DNA from: Candidatus Rhodoferax bjergmarkensis
GTDB lineage: Bacteria > Pseudomonadota > Gammaproteobacteria > Burkholderiales > Burkholderiaceae_C
Direction of reading: 5' to 3'
Assembly: GCA_016708345.1 (NCBI GenBank)
Contig: JADJFX010000036.1
Location: forward strand, 137,045 to 201,044
Length of the DNA stretch: 64,000 bases
The position numbers and the translations under genes are program-made. Of this stretch, positions 35,181 through 43,357 are shown one piece after another. The notes beneath the pieces are model-generated. The model made no database searches. It saw only the letters and a list, made by a program, of their open reading frames with translations, and was not told the DNA's origin. Position 1 is the stretch's first letter, and each line of letters begins with the position of its first letter.

Positions 35181-35927
35181 CTACAGCTCGGCTTCTTCGG
35201 CAATGGCGTTGGCCATGTACTCGATCTTCTTTTGCATGTCTTCATCGGTGTCAGCAAAGCGCTTGGCAATGGCGGCAAATTCGTCCTGGATTTCGATGAA
35301 GGCGTCCACCATGTCGGGGTCGAAATGGCTGGCGCGGCCCTGAAAAATCGTCACCACAGCCTGGTCGTGCGGCACACCGGCTTTGTAGACCCGGTCGGAG
35401 ATCAGGGCGTCGTACACATCGGCGATGGCCAGCAGGCGCGCAGACAAAGGAATCTGGTCACCTGACAGGGCCTGCGGATAACCCGTGCCATCCCATTTTT
35501 CCTGGTGGCTGTAGACCAGCTCCTTGACGATCTGCATGCGTACGGCCTCAAACCCCAAGGTTTTCTCGGCGTAGGCGATGGCGTCGCGGGCCAGGGTGGT
35601 GTGGGTTTTCATGATCTCGAACTCGGCCGACGTCAACCGGCTGGGTTTGAGCAAAATGCGGTCCGGGATGCCCACCGTGCCCATGTCATACAAGGGCGCA
35701 GAGCGGAACAATTCGCCGATATATTCCTGCGTCAACGTTGCTGCGAAACGGGGATGGCCAACCAGCCGCTGTGCCAGTGCATTGACGTAATGCTGAATGC
35801 GCATCACGTGGTTGCCGGTGTCGGAGTCGCGCGTTTCGGCCAGCGAGGTGATGGCGAGAACCGCTACCGCCATGGCGGCACGCACGGGATCAGCCTCGAA
35901 ATTTTGGCTGGGGTCGGGTAAATTCAA
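35181..35927 (-). CDS. HD-GYP domain protein with degenerate HD pair
   Basis: The 248-residue protein matches the HD-GYP cyclic-di-GMP phosphodiesterase family (TRDSDTGNHVMRIQHYV, IMKTHTTLARDAI, HQEKWDGTGYP, LLAIADVYDALISDRVYK, GRASHFDPDMVDAF). The usual HDIGKVGIPD is YDMGTVGIPD here: the first metal-binding His is Tyr and the Lys is Thr. The N-terminal receiver domain usual for this subgroup is absent. TTG at 35927 is supported by GGAG 7 bases upstream; ATG at 35873 is an alternative. It may bind but not cleave cyclic-di-GMP. Confidence 0.8.
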   Translation of the reverse strand: MNLPDPSQNFEADPVRAAMAVAVLAITSLAETRDSDTGNHVMRIQHYVNALAQRLVGHPRFAATLTQEYIGELFRSAPLYDMGTVGIPDRILLKPSRLTSAEFEIMKTHTTLARDAIAYAEKTLGFEAVRMQIVKELVYSHQEKWDGTGYPQALSGDQIPLSARLLAIADVYDALISDRVYKAGVPHDQAVVTIFQGRASHFDPDMVDAFIEIQDEFAAIAKRFADTDEDMQKKIEYMANAIAEEAEL

Positions 35928-35992
35928 AATAGTGCTCCACTGTTCAGACTGTGATATTAATGCGACTGGCGCTTGTGCGGTGTAATTTCTTT

Positions 35993-36156
35993 AAGGATGT
36001 GGCTAGGAATAATTTCCCGATTTGCCCCGAGGAGTCGGGATGCGATGTGAGGCGCAAGACGGGCCGTGTAGCTCCGCTACACAAGCGGCTTGCAACGAAG
36101 CAGCGCGCCCGAATCCGACAGGGGAAATTGGGGAACTTATTTCTTGCCACATCCTA
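35993..36156. mobile_element. MITE-like element with about 36-bp terminal inverted repeats
   Basis: The left end AAGGATGTGGCTAGGAATAA (35993 onward) and the right end, read inverted as TTAGGATGTGGCAAGAAATAA, pair over about 36 bp, ending in TTTGCCCC and GGGGAAA. The interior has a small hairpin (GTGTAGCTCCGCTACAC). It has no coding capacity and lies between the HD-GYP and methyltransferase genes. Confidence 0.75.
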
Positions 36157-36175
36157 AGGTTGTTGCCTGCTGCAT

Positions 36176-36928
36176 TCACGCATTACGCGGCTCAAGCGGT
36201 GCACGGTAAAGCCACACCATCCGGCCATCCGGGCAGCGCAGCGTGGCCTGGGGTTGCAGCGACAAAGCCTCAAATTCCAAGCTCACCAGCCAGGCACCCG
36301 CGGCGAGTTCGGATCGCGCTTTGTCCACGGCGCGCTGCATGCTCTCGGGCCTTTGAAAAAGGTACACCATGGCATAGGGGTGCCAGTCGGCACGCCAGAT
36401 GTCGGCGTGGCGTATTCGGGCCCACCGGCAGCGCAGGGCGCACAGGGCGCGCAATGGCCAGCTCCACTCCAGGCCGTGGAACTGGGCCGCCGGGTAGGCT
36501 TGGCGCAAGGCTTTGAGTCCGTCGCCCAGCCCGCAACCCGCGTCCAGCACGGGGGCATCCACCGGCAGCGGGGCCACGGTGGCCAGGTCGCTCAAGGCGT
36601 TGGCAGGCGTGGGGAACAGGGGTGCATCACGCCAGGCATTGAGCGGGTAAATCAGGAACAGCAGCGCCAACGGCACCAGCCAGGCCCAGCCGGGCAAAAC
36701 AACGCCGCCCGACAACGCGAGCGACAAAGGAAAGCCAGCACCAATGATGAGCCGACGCCACCAAGTGCCGCCCAACAAACTGAACGCAACGCCCACCAGG
36801 CAAGCCAGCGCCAACGCAGCGTAAGCGTGCAAACCAAACCACTGCAGCAGCGCAAACAAAGCCCAGGCACTGCTCCACGCCAACAGTGCAGGCAGCGGCC
36901 AACGCAGTCGATCCAGCATGGTGTGCAA
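36176..36928 (-). CDS. Membrane-anchored class I SAM methyltransferase
   Basis: The 250-residue protein has four or so N-terminal hydrophobic segments (about 10-95) and then a methyltransferase domain with VLDAGCGLGDGLKAL (SAM loop) and FHGLEWSWPL (acidic strand). Similar class I proteins occur beside parB in Burkholderiales. The substrate is unknown. The ATG at 36928 starts 15 bp after the parB stop; a second ATG at 36919 is also possible. Confidence 0.75.
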   Translation of the reverse strand: MHTMLDRLRWPLPALLAWSSAWALFALLQWFGLHAYAALALACLVGVAFSLLGGTWWRRLIIGAGFPLSLALSGGVVLPGWAWLVPLALLFLIYPLNAWRDAPLFPTPANALSDLATVAPLPVDAPVLDAGCGLGDGLKALRQAYPAAQFHGLEWSWPLRALCALRCRWARIRHADIWRADWHPYAMVYLFQRPESMQRAVDKARSELAAGAWLVSLEFEALSLQPQATLRCPDGRMVWLYRAPLEPRNA

Positions 36929-36943
36929 AACCTGCCTTTACGG

Positions 36944-37885
36944 TCAACGCGTAGCGCCGCGTGTGAGTTTGTCGATCAACCCATTGAGTTCATCAAGCGA
37001 ACCAAACTGGATGCTGAGTTCACCCATTTCTTCCATGCGCCCTGCCCGCTTGACGCGCTTTTTCACCCGCACCTCAACCTCGGCCATCAAGAGGTCAGAC
37101 AACTCTTCTTCCACCCGTTTGACGTCGCGCGACTTTTCGGGCCGGGGTTTGGTGGAGGTCAGAGAGAAATCGGCACTGAGTTTTTTGACCAGGCTTTCAG
37201 CCTCGCGCACCGACATTTTTTTGGCGCTGATCTGGCTGGCGGCGGTGATCTGGCTGGCCCGGTCCAGCGCCAGCAAGGCCCGTGCGTGGCCCATGTCCAA
37301 GTCGCCCGCCATCAGCATGGTTTGCACCGGGTCGGCAAGGTTGAGCAGGCGCAGCAGATTGCTGGCAGCACTGCGTGAACGCCCTACCGCCTGAGCGGTT
37401 TGTTCGTGCGTCAATCCAAATTCCTTGATCAGACGCTGCAGGCCCTGGGCTTCTTCAAGCGGGTTGAGGTCTTCGCGCTGGATGTTTTCAATCAGCGCCA
37501 TGGCGGCAGCGGCCTCGTTGGGCACATCGCGCACCAGCACCGGCACGCTGTCCAGCCCAGCCAGCTTGGCCGCACGGAAACGGCGCTCGCCGGCAATGAT
37601 TTCGTACTTGCCCACGTTGGCACCGTCATGCAGTTTGCGCACCAAAATCGGCTGCAAGATGCCCTGCACCTTGATGGATTCGGCCAGCTCGTACAGCGCG
37701 CCCTCGTCCATGCGGGTGCGTGGCTGGTACATGCCGGCCACCATCTCGGTGACCCGCAGAACCGACGGTGCCCCGGCAAGATCAGCATTCGAAGCCAAGC
37801 CATCTGCGGCGGCAGACTCGCTGACTTTTGGACCGAGCAGCGCTTCGAGTCCACGGCCCAGACCTTTGAGTTTTTTGGTCACCAT
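36944..37885 (-). CDS. parB: Chromosome partitioning protein ParB
   Basis: This is a CTP-dependent DNA clamp that loads at parS and spreads, aiding origin segregation with ParA. It has 313 residues: MVTKKLKGLGRGLEALLG is the ParA-contacting N-terminus, the ParB/Srx domain has EIIAGERRFRAAKLAG (CTP-binding box at about 99-106), the helix-turn-helix covers LTHEQTAQAVGRSRSAASN, and a C-terminal dimer domain follows. Four parS sites lie within 2-5 kb. A small hydrolase gene separates it from parA. Confidence 0.95.
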   Translation of the reverse strand: MVTKKLKGLGRGLEALLGPKVSESAAADGLASNADLAGAPSVLRVTEMVAGMYQPRTRMDEGALYELAESIKVQGILQPILVRKLHDGANVGKYEIIAGERRFRAAKLAGLDSVPVLVRDVPNEAAAAMALIENIQREDLNPLEEAQGLQRLIKEFGLTHEQTAQAVGRSRSAASNLLRLLNLADPVQTMLMAGDLDMGHARALLALDRASQITAASQISAKKMSVREAESLVKKLSADFSLTSTKPRPEKSRDVKRVEEELSDLLMAEVEVRVKKRVKRAGRMEEMGELSIQFGSLDELNGLIDKLTRGATR

Positions 37886-38464
37886 TTAAGTTCTACCTTC
37901 TTGAAAATTTCCGGGACAGGTCGGCAGCGCTGTCGTTAACTGATCAAGCCATAGCTGCCCTTGCGGCCAGTCACCCAAGCCCGCTTCGTCATTGATATGG
38001 CCCCGGTTGCCAATATCCCGGTAGTCAGCGCCCCAGTCGCTGGCAAACTGCTGCGAGCGCGCTACGCTGCAATACGGATCGTTGGAACTAGCCACAAGGA
38101 TGCTCTGGAACGGCAGTTTTTGTGCCGGTATGTTGGCCCAGCTGGGCAGGGCCGAGCGCAGGGCTTCTTGCTGCAGATCGGGGGGAGCCACCAGCAAGGC
38201 GGCTTTGACCCGGTGCGTGTTGCGCGAGTGGGCTGCCCATGCGGCCACCAGCAAACACCCCAGGCTGTGCGCCACCAACACGGCTGGCTCATCACACGCC
38301 AGCACCACGTCTTCCAGTCGTGCTGTCCAGTCACCACGCAGCGGGCGCTGCCAGTCGTGCTGCTGCACACGCTGGTAACCATGCGCAGCTTCCCACCGGC
38401 TTTGCCAGTGGTCAAGGCCGGAGTTTTGCCAGCCTGGCAGGACAAGGACGTTGGCGGGGTTCAT
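37886..38464 (-). CDS. Small serine hydrolase of the RBBP9/YdeN family
   Basis: The 192-residue alpha/beta hydrolase has the nucleophile elbow AHSLGC, the Asp in ASSNDPYC and the His in NRGHINDEAGLGDW, the RBBP9-type triad. The start MNPANVLVLPGW overlaps the edge of repeat R1 copy C. It lies between parA and parB on the same strand, an association common in Burkholderiales; the substrate is unknown. Confidence 0.85.
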   Translation of the reverse strand: MNPANVLVLPGWQNSGLDHWQSRWEAAHGYQRVQQHDWQRPLRGDWTARLEDVVLACDEPAVLVAHSLGCLLVAAWAAHSRNTHRVKAALLVAPPDLQQEALRSALPSWANIPAQKLPFQSILVASSNDPYCSVARSQQFASDWGADYRDIGNRGHINDEAGLGDWPQGQLWLDQLTTALPTCPGNFQEGRT

Positions 38465-38522
38465 TTGCTATATCTTTAGTAGCTGCTTGCGCACGATTGA
38501 TATGCGCAAACAGCCAATTTGT
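38463..38522 (+). repeat. Repeat R1, copy C
   Basis: It reads ATTTGCTATATCTTTAGTAG then CTGCTTGCGCACG, TATGCGCAAACAGCC and AATTTG. It fills the gap between the hydrolase start codon (38464) and the parA stop (38524-38522), touching both genes. Confidence 0.85.
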
Positions 38523-39306
38523 TACATGGATTTGATACGCTCCACCATCTCTTCGGCAAAGGCCACATACGCCTGAGCCCCCTTGGAGGACGGATCAAAC
38601 ACCACGCCTGGCGCGCCATGGCTGGGTGCCTCGGCCAAGCGCACGTTGCGCGGAATCACGGTGTTGAACACCTTGTCGCCGTAGTAATGTTTGAGCTGGT
38701 CGCTCACCTGCTGCTGCAAGGTGATGCGCGGGTCAAACATGACGCGCAGCAAACCAATGATGGACAGGCTCTTGTTCAAATTTGCATGAACTTGCTTGAT
38801 GGTGTTGACCAGATCGGTCAGCCCCTCCAACGCAAAGTACTCGCACTGCATAGGCACCACCACACCATGGGCACAGCACAGCCCATTGAGGGTCAGCAGG
38901 GACAAACTGGGCGGGCAATCGATCAGGATAAAGTCGTATTGCGAATCCACTTCGAGCAGCGCTTGCTTCAGGCGCGCCTCCCGCCGCTCAATGTCCACCA
39001 TTTCTACCTCGGCACCCGCCAACTCACGGTTGGCACCCAAAATATCGTAACTGCAGCCCCCTTCCACCAGCTTCTCGCTGCGCACCCGCGCCTCTGCCAC
39101 CGAGCTGGTTTCCAGCAGCACGTCGTACACCGTGAGCTTGAGCTGGCGCTTGTCCACCCCCGAGCCCATGGTGGCATTGCCCTGCGGGTCCAGGTCCACC
39201 ATCAGCACCCGCTGCCCGACCTTGGCCAGCCCGGCCGCCAGGTTGACGGTGGTGGTGGTCTTGCCGACACCACCTTTTTGATTGGCGACGCAGAATATTT
39301 TGCCAT
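38522..39306 (-). CDS. parA: Chromosome partitioning ATPase ParA, apparent frameshift at codon 3
   Basis: This is the ParA/Soj ATPase that works with ParB and parS. The protein matches ParA throughout: KIFCVANQKGGVGKTTTT (deviant Walker A), VLMVDLDPQGNATMG, DFILIDCPPSLSLL and NVRLAEAPSHGAP. The expected start ATGGCAAAAATA lacks one A here (ATGGCAAAATA at 39306 downward), so the ATG is out of frame with the rest. A TAA lies just upstream in the ParA frame. A homopolymer base-calling error or a real mutation could explain it. The length is otherwise normal (about 261 codons). Confidence 0.85.
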
Positions 39307-39346
39307 GAAGTACTTACCTGAGATAGAAATGGATTTAAAAAATTAG

Positions 39347-39362
39347 TGTTTCACGTGAAACA
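39347..39362. promoter_or_regulatory. parS site 1 (ParB-binding centromere)
   Basis: A perfect 16-bp palindrome, TGTTTCACGTGAAACA, identical to the bacterial parS consensus. It lies about 40 bp upstream of parA. Confidence 0.97.
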
Positions 39363-39551
39363 GTTGAAAGCGCTATTCGACAAAAACACCCTCGTCGGCA
39401 ACGCCAAGCATCGAAGTCCTTGGGATGGAGGCTTTAAAGTTGCCTGCGGAGAGGTGCTGAGTTTACGGGGAGATTGTGGGCGTTGTGGTGGTGACTGGGT
39501 GGTGAATTGCATTTTTGGCTTTTTGGAATGGATATTTTTTTGATTTCTCTC

Positions 39552-39632
39552 GCCGCCCCCACTCTCCCCCAGCCCCTCTCGCCCCGCCGGGCGAAAGGAG
39601 GAGCCTGAACAGCCACATTTGGCTAACGCTTG
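39552..39632. repeat. GC-rich repeat R2, copy 4
   Basis: It contains GCCCCGCCGGGCGAAAG and GAGCCTGAACAGCCACATTT, in the same orientation as the copy at 17976. Confidence 0.7.
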
Positions 39633-40085
39633 GAAGTGATGCAGTGCAAGTGGGTGGGACTGCTGACCGGTGGTGAAGTTCGGGATGATGGACCGGCCTT
39701 AGAAATCCTCAAGCCATGAGTTCCTGTCACTGACCGCCATATAGGTTCTGGCGCGGAGGGATTGAACCCTTTGCTCACGAAGAATTGATTTGTCGGTGCG
39801 GCATTGAATCTTTGCACCCGGGTTCTCGTTATCTAGACTGGTTGCTGCCGTTCACATGGCACAGCTGCACGTCAAGTCCGCAGCGTTTGCGAACCTTGCA
39901 CGCACAGGTTTGTAGTGGCCGATGACACCGGGGCAGATGGCTCCGCTCATGTCCCCCGGACCGGACTGCGCGCGATCCTCCTCCTTTACTTCGCTACACC
40001 ATCCACCCCGCCGTCACCGTCAGCCGACAATGCATATGCGCAAACTCTCTATAGCAATCGGCGAATTACCAACAACGGTTGAAGA

Positions 40086-40187
40086 CTCAGGCTGGCGTGG
40101 CGTTCAGTGTAGTGAGGTCAAGGAGGAGCCCGCAACGCGGGCGGGGGACACGAACGGAGCTCAATGCCACGCCAACCTGAGTCCTGC
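40086..40187. repeat. About 100-bp inverted-repeat element
   Basis: The arms GACTCAGGCTGGCGTGGCG (40086 on) and CGCCAACCTGAGTC (ending about 40187) pair over about 24 bp with three mismatches. The interior (GGAGGAGCCCGC, GGGGGAC) recurs inverted and diverged near 39955-40000. Confidence 0.65.
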
Positions 40188-40333
40188 TGTGAGAGCGGCG
40201 GCGGCTGGCCTGCTGGATTCATTCACGGCCAAAAACCCAACGACTCCTCCAGCGACACTGCGGCAATTCAAAACCCGTTGAACACTCACCCCTCAACATC
40301 CCTAGCCACCCTATGCCGCTGCACTGAACAACT

Positions 40334-40412
40334 TTAAACACGCGGCTAAATGTGGCTGTTGGCTCCCTTTCCGCCCTGGCGAGGGTGGAAAGGGCGGGGG
40401 GATAGGGGGTGA
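40334..40412. repeat. GC-rich repeat R2, copy 5
   Basis: It contains AAACACGCGGCTAAATGTGG, GGCTCCCTTTCCGCCC and a G-rich end, in the orientation of the copies at 18180 and 18618. It ends next to the rsmG stop. Confidence 0.65.
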
Positions 40413-40414
40413 GT

Positions 40415-41092
40415 TCAGCCCTTGCGCATCCAAACAATACACCGCTCCGCCCCCAACCCCGGCACCTGCAATTGTTCCACGTGAAACACTGTCACCGCCG
40501 CAGGCAAAGCCGCCAACTCCTGCTCCGGGTGCTTGCCCTTCATCGCCATCCAAACTCCCTGCTCTGCCAAGGCCGCACCCGACCAGTTGGTAAAGTCCAG
40601 CAAGGAAGCAAAGGCCCGTGAACTGACCACGTCGTAGGGTTCCTTCAAGGATTCCACCCGCGCATGCACCCCTCGCAGATTGGGCAACTTCAAACTCACC
40701 GCCACTTGCTGGATAAAGGCCGCCTTTTTGGCCACGGTGTCTACGCAGTGCACGGTAATGTAAGGGCAGCATATGGCGATGACAATGCCGGGCAGACCCG
40801 CACCGGACCCCACATCGAGCAGCCGAACGCCCGGCTTTGCGTTCGAACCATCACCCTGCCCTGCACCCATTACCGCCAGTTGCTGGCGCAGCGGCGCAAT
40901 CACGGCCAGACTGTCCAGCAGATGGTGCGTCAGCATCTCATTGGGGTCGCGCACCGCCGTCAGGTTGTAAACCTTGGTCCACTTGCCAATCAAATCAAGA
41001 TAGTCCAACAGGCTGGTGATTTGCGCGTCGCTCAAAGCCAAGGCCAGGTCGCTCAAGCCTTGGCGCAGCGCTGGCTCCAGCACCCGCATCAT
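40415..41092 (-). CDS. rsmG: 16S rRNA (guanine-527-N7)-methyltransferase RsmG
   Basis: This is a 225-residue GidB-family methyltransferase that modifies G527 of 16S rRNA. Motifs are WTKVYNLTAVRDPNEMLTHH, RLLDVGSGAGLPGIVIAI (SAM loop), VARVESL in its VHARVESLKE context, and SRAFASLLDF. Its ATG overlaps the mnmG stop by 4 bp, so it is translationally coupled. A parS site lies inside its 3' part (40473-40488). Confidence 0.95.
   Translation of the reverse strand: MMRVLEPALRQGLSDLALALSDAQITSLLDYLDLIGKWTKVYNLTAVRDPNEMLTHHLLDSLAVIAPLRQQLAVMGAGQGDGSNAKPGVRLLDVGSGAGLPGIVIAICCPYITVHCVDTVAKKAAFIQQVAVSLKLPNLRGVHARVESLKEPYDVVSSRAFASLLDFTNWSGAALAEQGVWMAMKGKHPEQELAALPAAVTVFHVEQLQVPGLGAERCIVWMRKG
40473..40488. 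promoter_or_regulatory. parS site 2, inside rsmG
   Basis: TGTTCCACGTGAAACA, one base off the perfect palindrome, at a position known to vary in parS. On the coding strand it encodes part of VFHVEQ. Confidence 0.88.
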
Positions 41093-43131
41093 TCGCCTGC
41101 CTTTTCCGTACCAGCCACTTCGGCCGCAACATCAGCTTTGCCAATCGTCGCAAAACCTTTAAACCGGTTCTTTTTCAGGTGGATCAACAACAGGGAAATG
41201 CTGGCCGGTGTGATGCCAGAAATGCGGGAGGCCAGCCCCAAGGTTTCGGGCCGATGTTTGTTGAGTTTTTGTCTGGCCTCGATGCTCAAGGCCGACACCT
41301 GCAGGTAATCCAACTCGGCTGGCAGTTTGAGATTTTCATAGTAGGCCGCGCGACCAATCTCATCCTTTTGGCGGTCAATGTAGCCCGAGTACTTGGCCAC
41401 AATTTCCACCTGCTCAATGACCACTGCCGCCATCGTCGCCTCGTCAGCGGTTGCAGCAGCACATGTTTCACGTGAAACATGTGCCGTCAATTCGGGGCTG
41501 GCGTACTTGCCTTCGTTCAAGGACATCAGGCCGGCATAGTTCACATCTGGTCGGCGCAGCAAGTCCGCCAAGCTGTATTCATGCTCCAGCGCCTTGCCCA
41601 ACACCCGCTGCGCCTCGCTGGCTTCCAGATTTTTGGGGTTGACCCAGATGGAGCGTAGCCGCTCTGTTTCACGTGAAACAGCGTCACGTTTGCGGCTGAA
41701 AGCATCCCAGCGCGCATCGTCCACCAAACCCAATTGCCGCCCTGCTTCCGTCAGGCGCATGTCGGCATTGTCTTCACGCAACTGCAGGCGGTATTCGGCC
41801 CGGCTGGTGAACATGCGGTAGGGTTCGGTGACACCCTTGGTGATGAGGTCGTCCACCAGCACGCCCAAATAGGCTTGGTCCCGGCCCGGCACCCAGGTGT
41901 CTTGCTGCCACGAAGTTTTGGCCCCTGCCTGCAGCGCGGCATTGATGCCGGCAAACATGCCTTGGGCTGCAGCCTCTTCGTAGCCAGTGGTGCCGTTGAT
42001 CTGCCCGGCAAAAAACAACCCGCCCATGGCCTTGGTTTCAAAACTGTTTTTCAGCTGCTGCGGGTCAAAATAATCGTATTCAATGGCGTAGCCGGGCCGC
42101 AAAATGTGAACATTTTCCAGCCCGGGCATGGAGCGTACCAACGCATATTGAATGTCAAACGGCAAACTGGTTGAGATGCCGTTGGGGTAATACTCATGGG
42201 TGCTCAACCCTTCAGGTTCGAGAAAAATCTGGTGGCTGTCTTTGTCGGCAAAGCGGTTGATCTTGTCTTCCACGCTGGGGCAATAACGCGGGCCCACGCC
42301 CTCGATCTTGCCGGTGAACATGGGGCTGCGGTCAAAGCCGCTGCGAATGATTTCGTGGGTGCGCTCGTTGGTGTGCGTCATCCAGCACGACATTTGGGGC
42401 GGGTGCTGCGCGGCACGGCCCATAAAACTGAACACTGGCATCGCGGAACTCATGCCGCCTGGCATGCCGTCACCCGGCTGCTCGGTGCAACGGCTGAAGT
42501 CGATGGAGCGACCATCCAGGCGCGGTGGTGTGCCTGTTTTCAAGCGCCCTTGCGGTAGTTTCAGTTCCTTCAACCTGGCACTCAAACGCACTGCAGGCGG
42601 GTCACCTGCACGGCCTGCGGCATAGTTGTTCAGCCCGACATGAATCTTGCCGTCCAGAAAAGTACCCGCAGTCAGCACCACGGTTGTGGAACGAAACTCG
42701 ATGCCCACCTGCGTCACCGCCCCCACCACCCGGTCACCCTGCACCATCAGGTCGTCCACCGCCTGCTGGAACAGCCACAGATTGGGCTGGTTCTCCAAGC
42801 GGCGGCGAATGGCCGCCTTGTACAACACCCGGTCCGCTTGGGCGCGGGTGGCGCGCACCGCCGGCCCCTTGCTGGAATTGAGAATGCGAAACTGGATACC
42901 GGCCTCGTCGGTGGCCAAGGCCATGGCACCGCCCATGGCGTCCACCTCTTTCACCAAGTGCCCCTTGCCAATGCCGCCGATGGACGGGTTGCAACTCATC
43001 TGCCCCAGCGTTTCGATGTTGTGACTGAGCAGCAAGGTCTTGCAACCCATGCGGGCCGACGCCAGGGCAGCCTCGGTACCGGCGTGGCCGCCGCCCACCA
43101 CGATGACGTCGAAATTCTGAGGGTAAAGCAT
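41089..43131 (-). CDS. mnmG: tRNA uridine-5-carboxymethylaminomethyl modification enzyme MnmG
   Basis: This FAD enzyme works with MnmE to modify wobble U34 of several tRNAs. It begins MLYPQNFDVIVVGGGHAGTE (FAD loop), followed by SCNPSIGGIGKGHL, GRLKTGTPPR, GINAALQA and the C-terminal NKHRPETLGLASRISGITPA. At 680 residues it is somewhat longer than usual, with a C-terminal extension and a short insertion next to parS site 3. I start it at 43131, which begins MLYPQNF; a start further upstream adds 19 unrelated residues. Two parS sites lie inside the gene, each encoding VSRET. Confidence 0.95.
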   Translation of the reverse strand: MLYPQNFDVIVVGGGHAGTEAALASARMGCKTLLLSHNIETLGQMSCNPSIGGIGKGHLVKEVDAMGGAMALATDEAGIQFRILNSSKGPAVRATRAQADRVLYKAAIRRRLENQPNLWLFQQAVDDLMVQGDRVVGAVTQVGIEFRSTTVVLTAGTFLDGKIHVGLNNYAAGRAGDPPAVRLSARLKELKLPQGRLKTGTPPRLDGRSIDFSRCTEQPGDGMPGGMSSAMPVFSFMGRAAQHPPQMSCWMTHTNERTHEIIRSGFDRSPMFTGKIEGVGPRYCPSVEDKINRFADKDSHQIFLEPEGLSTHEYYPNGISTSLPFDIQYALVRSMPGLENVHILRPGYAIEYDYFDPQQLKNSFETKAMGGLFFAGQINGTTGYEEAAAQGMFAGINAALQAGAKTSWQQDTWVPGRDQAYLGVLVDDLITKGVTEPYRMFTSRAEYRLQLREDNADMRLTEAGRQLGLVDDARWDAFSRKRDAVSRETERLRSIWVNPKNLEASEAQRVLGKALEHEYSLADLLRRPDVNYAGLMSLNEGKYASPELTAHVSRETCAAATADEATMAAVVIEQVEIVAKYSGYIDRQKDEIGRAAYYENLKLPAELDYLQVSALSIEARQKLNKHRPETLGLASRISGITPASISLLLIHLKKNRFKGFATIGKADVAAEVAGTEKAGE
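41464..41479. promoter_or_regulatory. parS site 3, inside mnmG
   Basis: A perfect TGTTTCACGTGAAACA; the symmetry extends to ACA and TGT on either side (22-bp palindrome). It encodes VSRET in MnmG. Confidence 0.95.
41665..41680. promoter_or_regulatory. parS site 4, inside mnmG
   Basis: A perfect TGTTTCACGTGAAACA, 201 bp from site 3. It also encodes VSRET, in the same reading frame. Confidence 0.95.
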
Positions 43132-43357
43132 GACGGTTGAATCTCGCTGGGGGTGAACATTGGGGGGCGAGCCTGCGGTGTGAGGCACTGTGGCGTCAAT
43201 TTTACGGGAGCCTCTTATTTATGGTATCTATTGGGCTTTTCTTCTGGGCAACATCGCATAACTATCGGTAAACTCTCACATGCTCACCAATTCATTGGCT
43301 GAATTAAAGTCAGTTGCCTACGGTCAGAATTGCATCAATAAGGAATCGGTTCGTGAT

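Larger units (their letters stand above)
39363..40414. other. 1 kb gap between parA and rsmG filled with repeat remnants
   Basis: I see no credible gene. It holds two R2 repeats (39552-39632, 40334-40412), a truncated R1-like piece (40029-40056, with ATGCGCAAA and TATAGCAAT), an inverted-repeat element (40086-40187), and a diverged inverted partial copy of that element (about 39955-40000). The remainder looks decayed. Confidence 0.65.

Noticed and set aside
39298..39306. Programmed -1 slippage to make ParA
   Set aside because: There is only a short A-run, no stimulatory structure, and ParA is normally made without recoding. A missing base is simpler.
39748..39778. Minus-strand text resembling a tRNA T-arm and acceptor end (GGGTTCAATCCCT, CCGCGCCA)
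   Set aside because: The T-stem pairs poorly and no D-arm, anticodon arm or 5' acceptor strand is found upstream. It could be a remnant, but not a gene.
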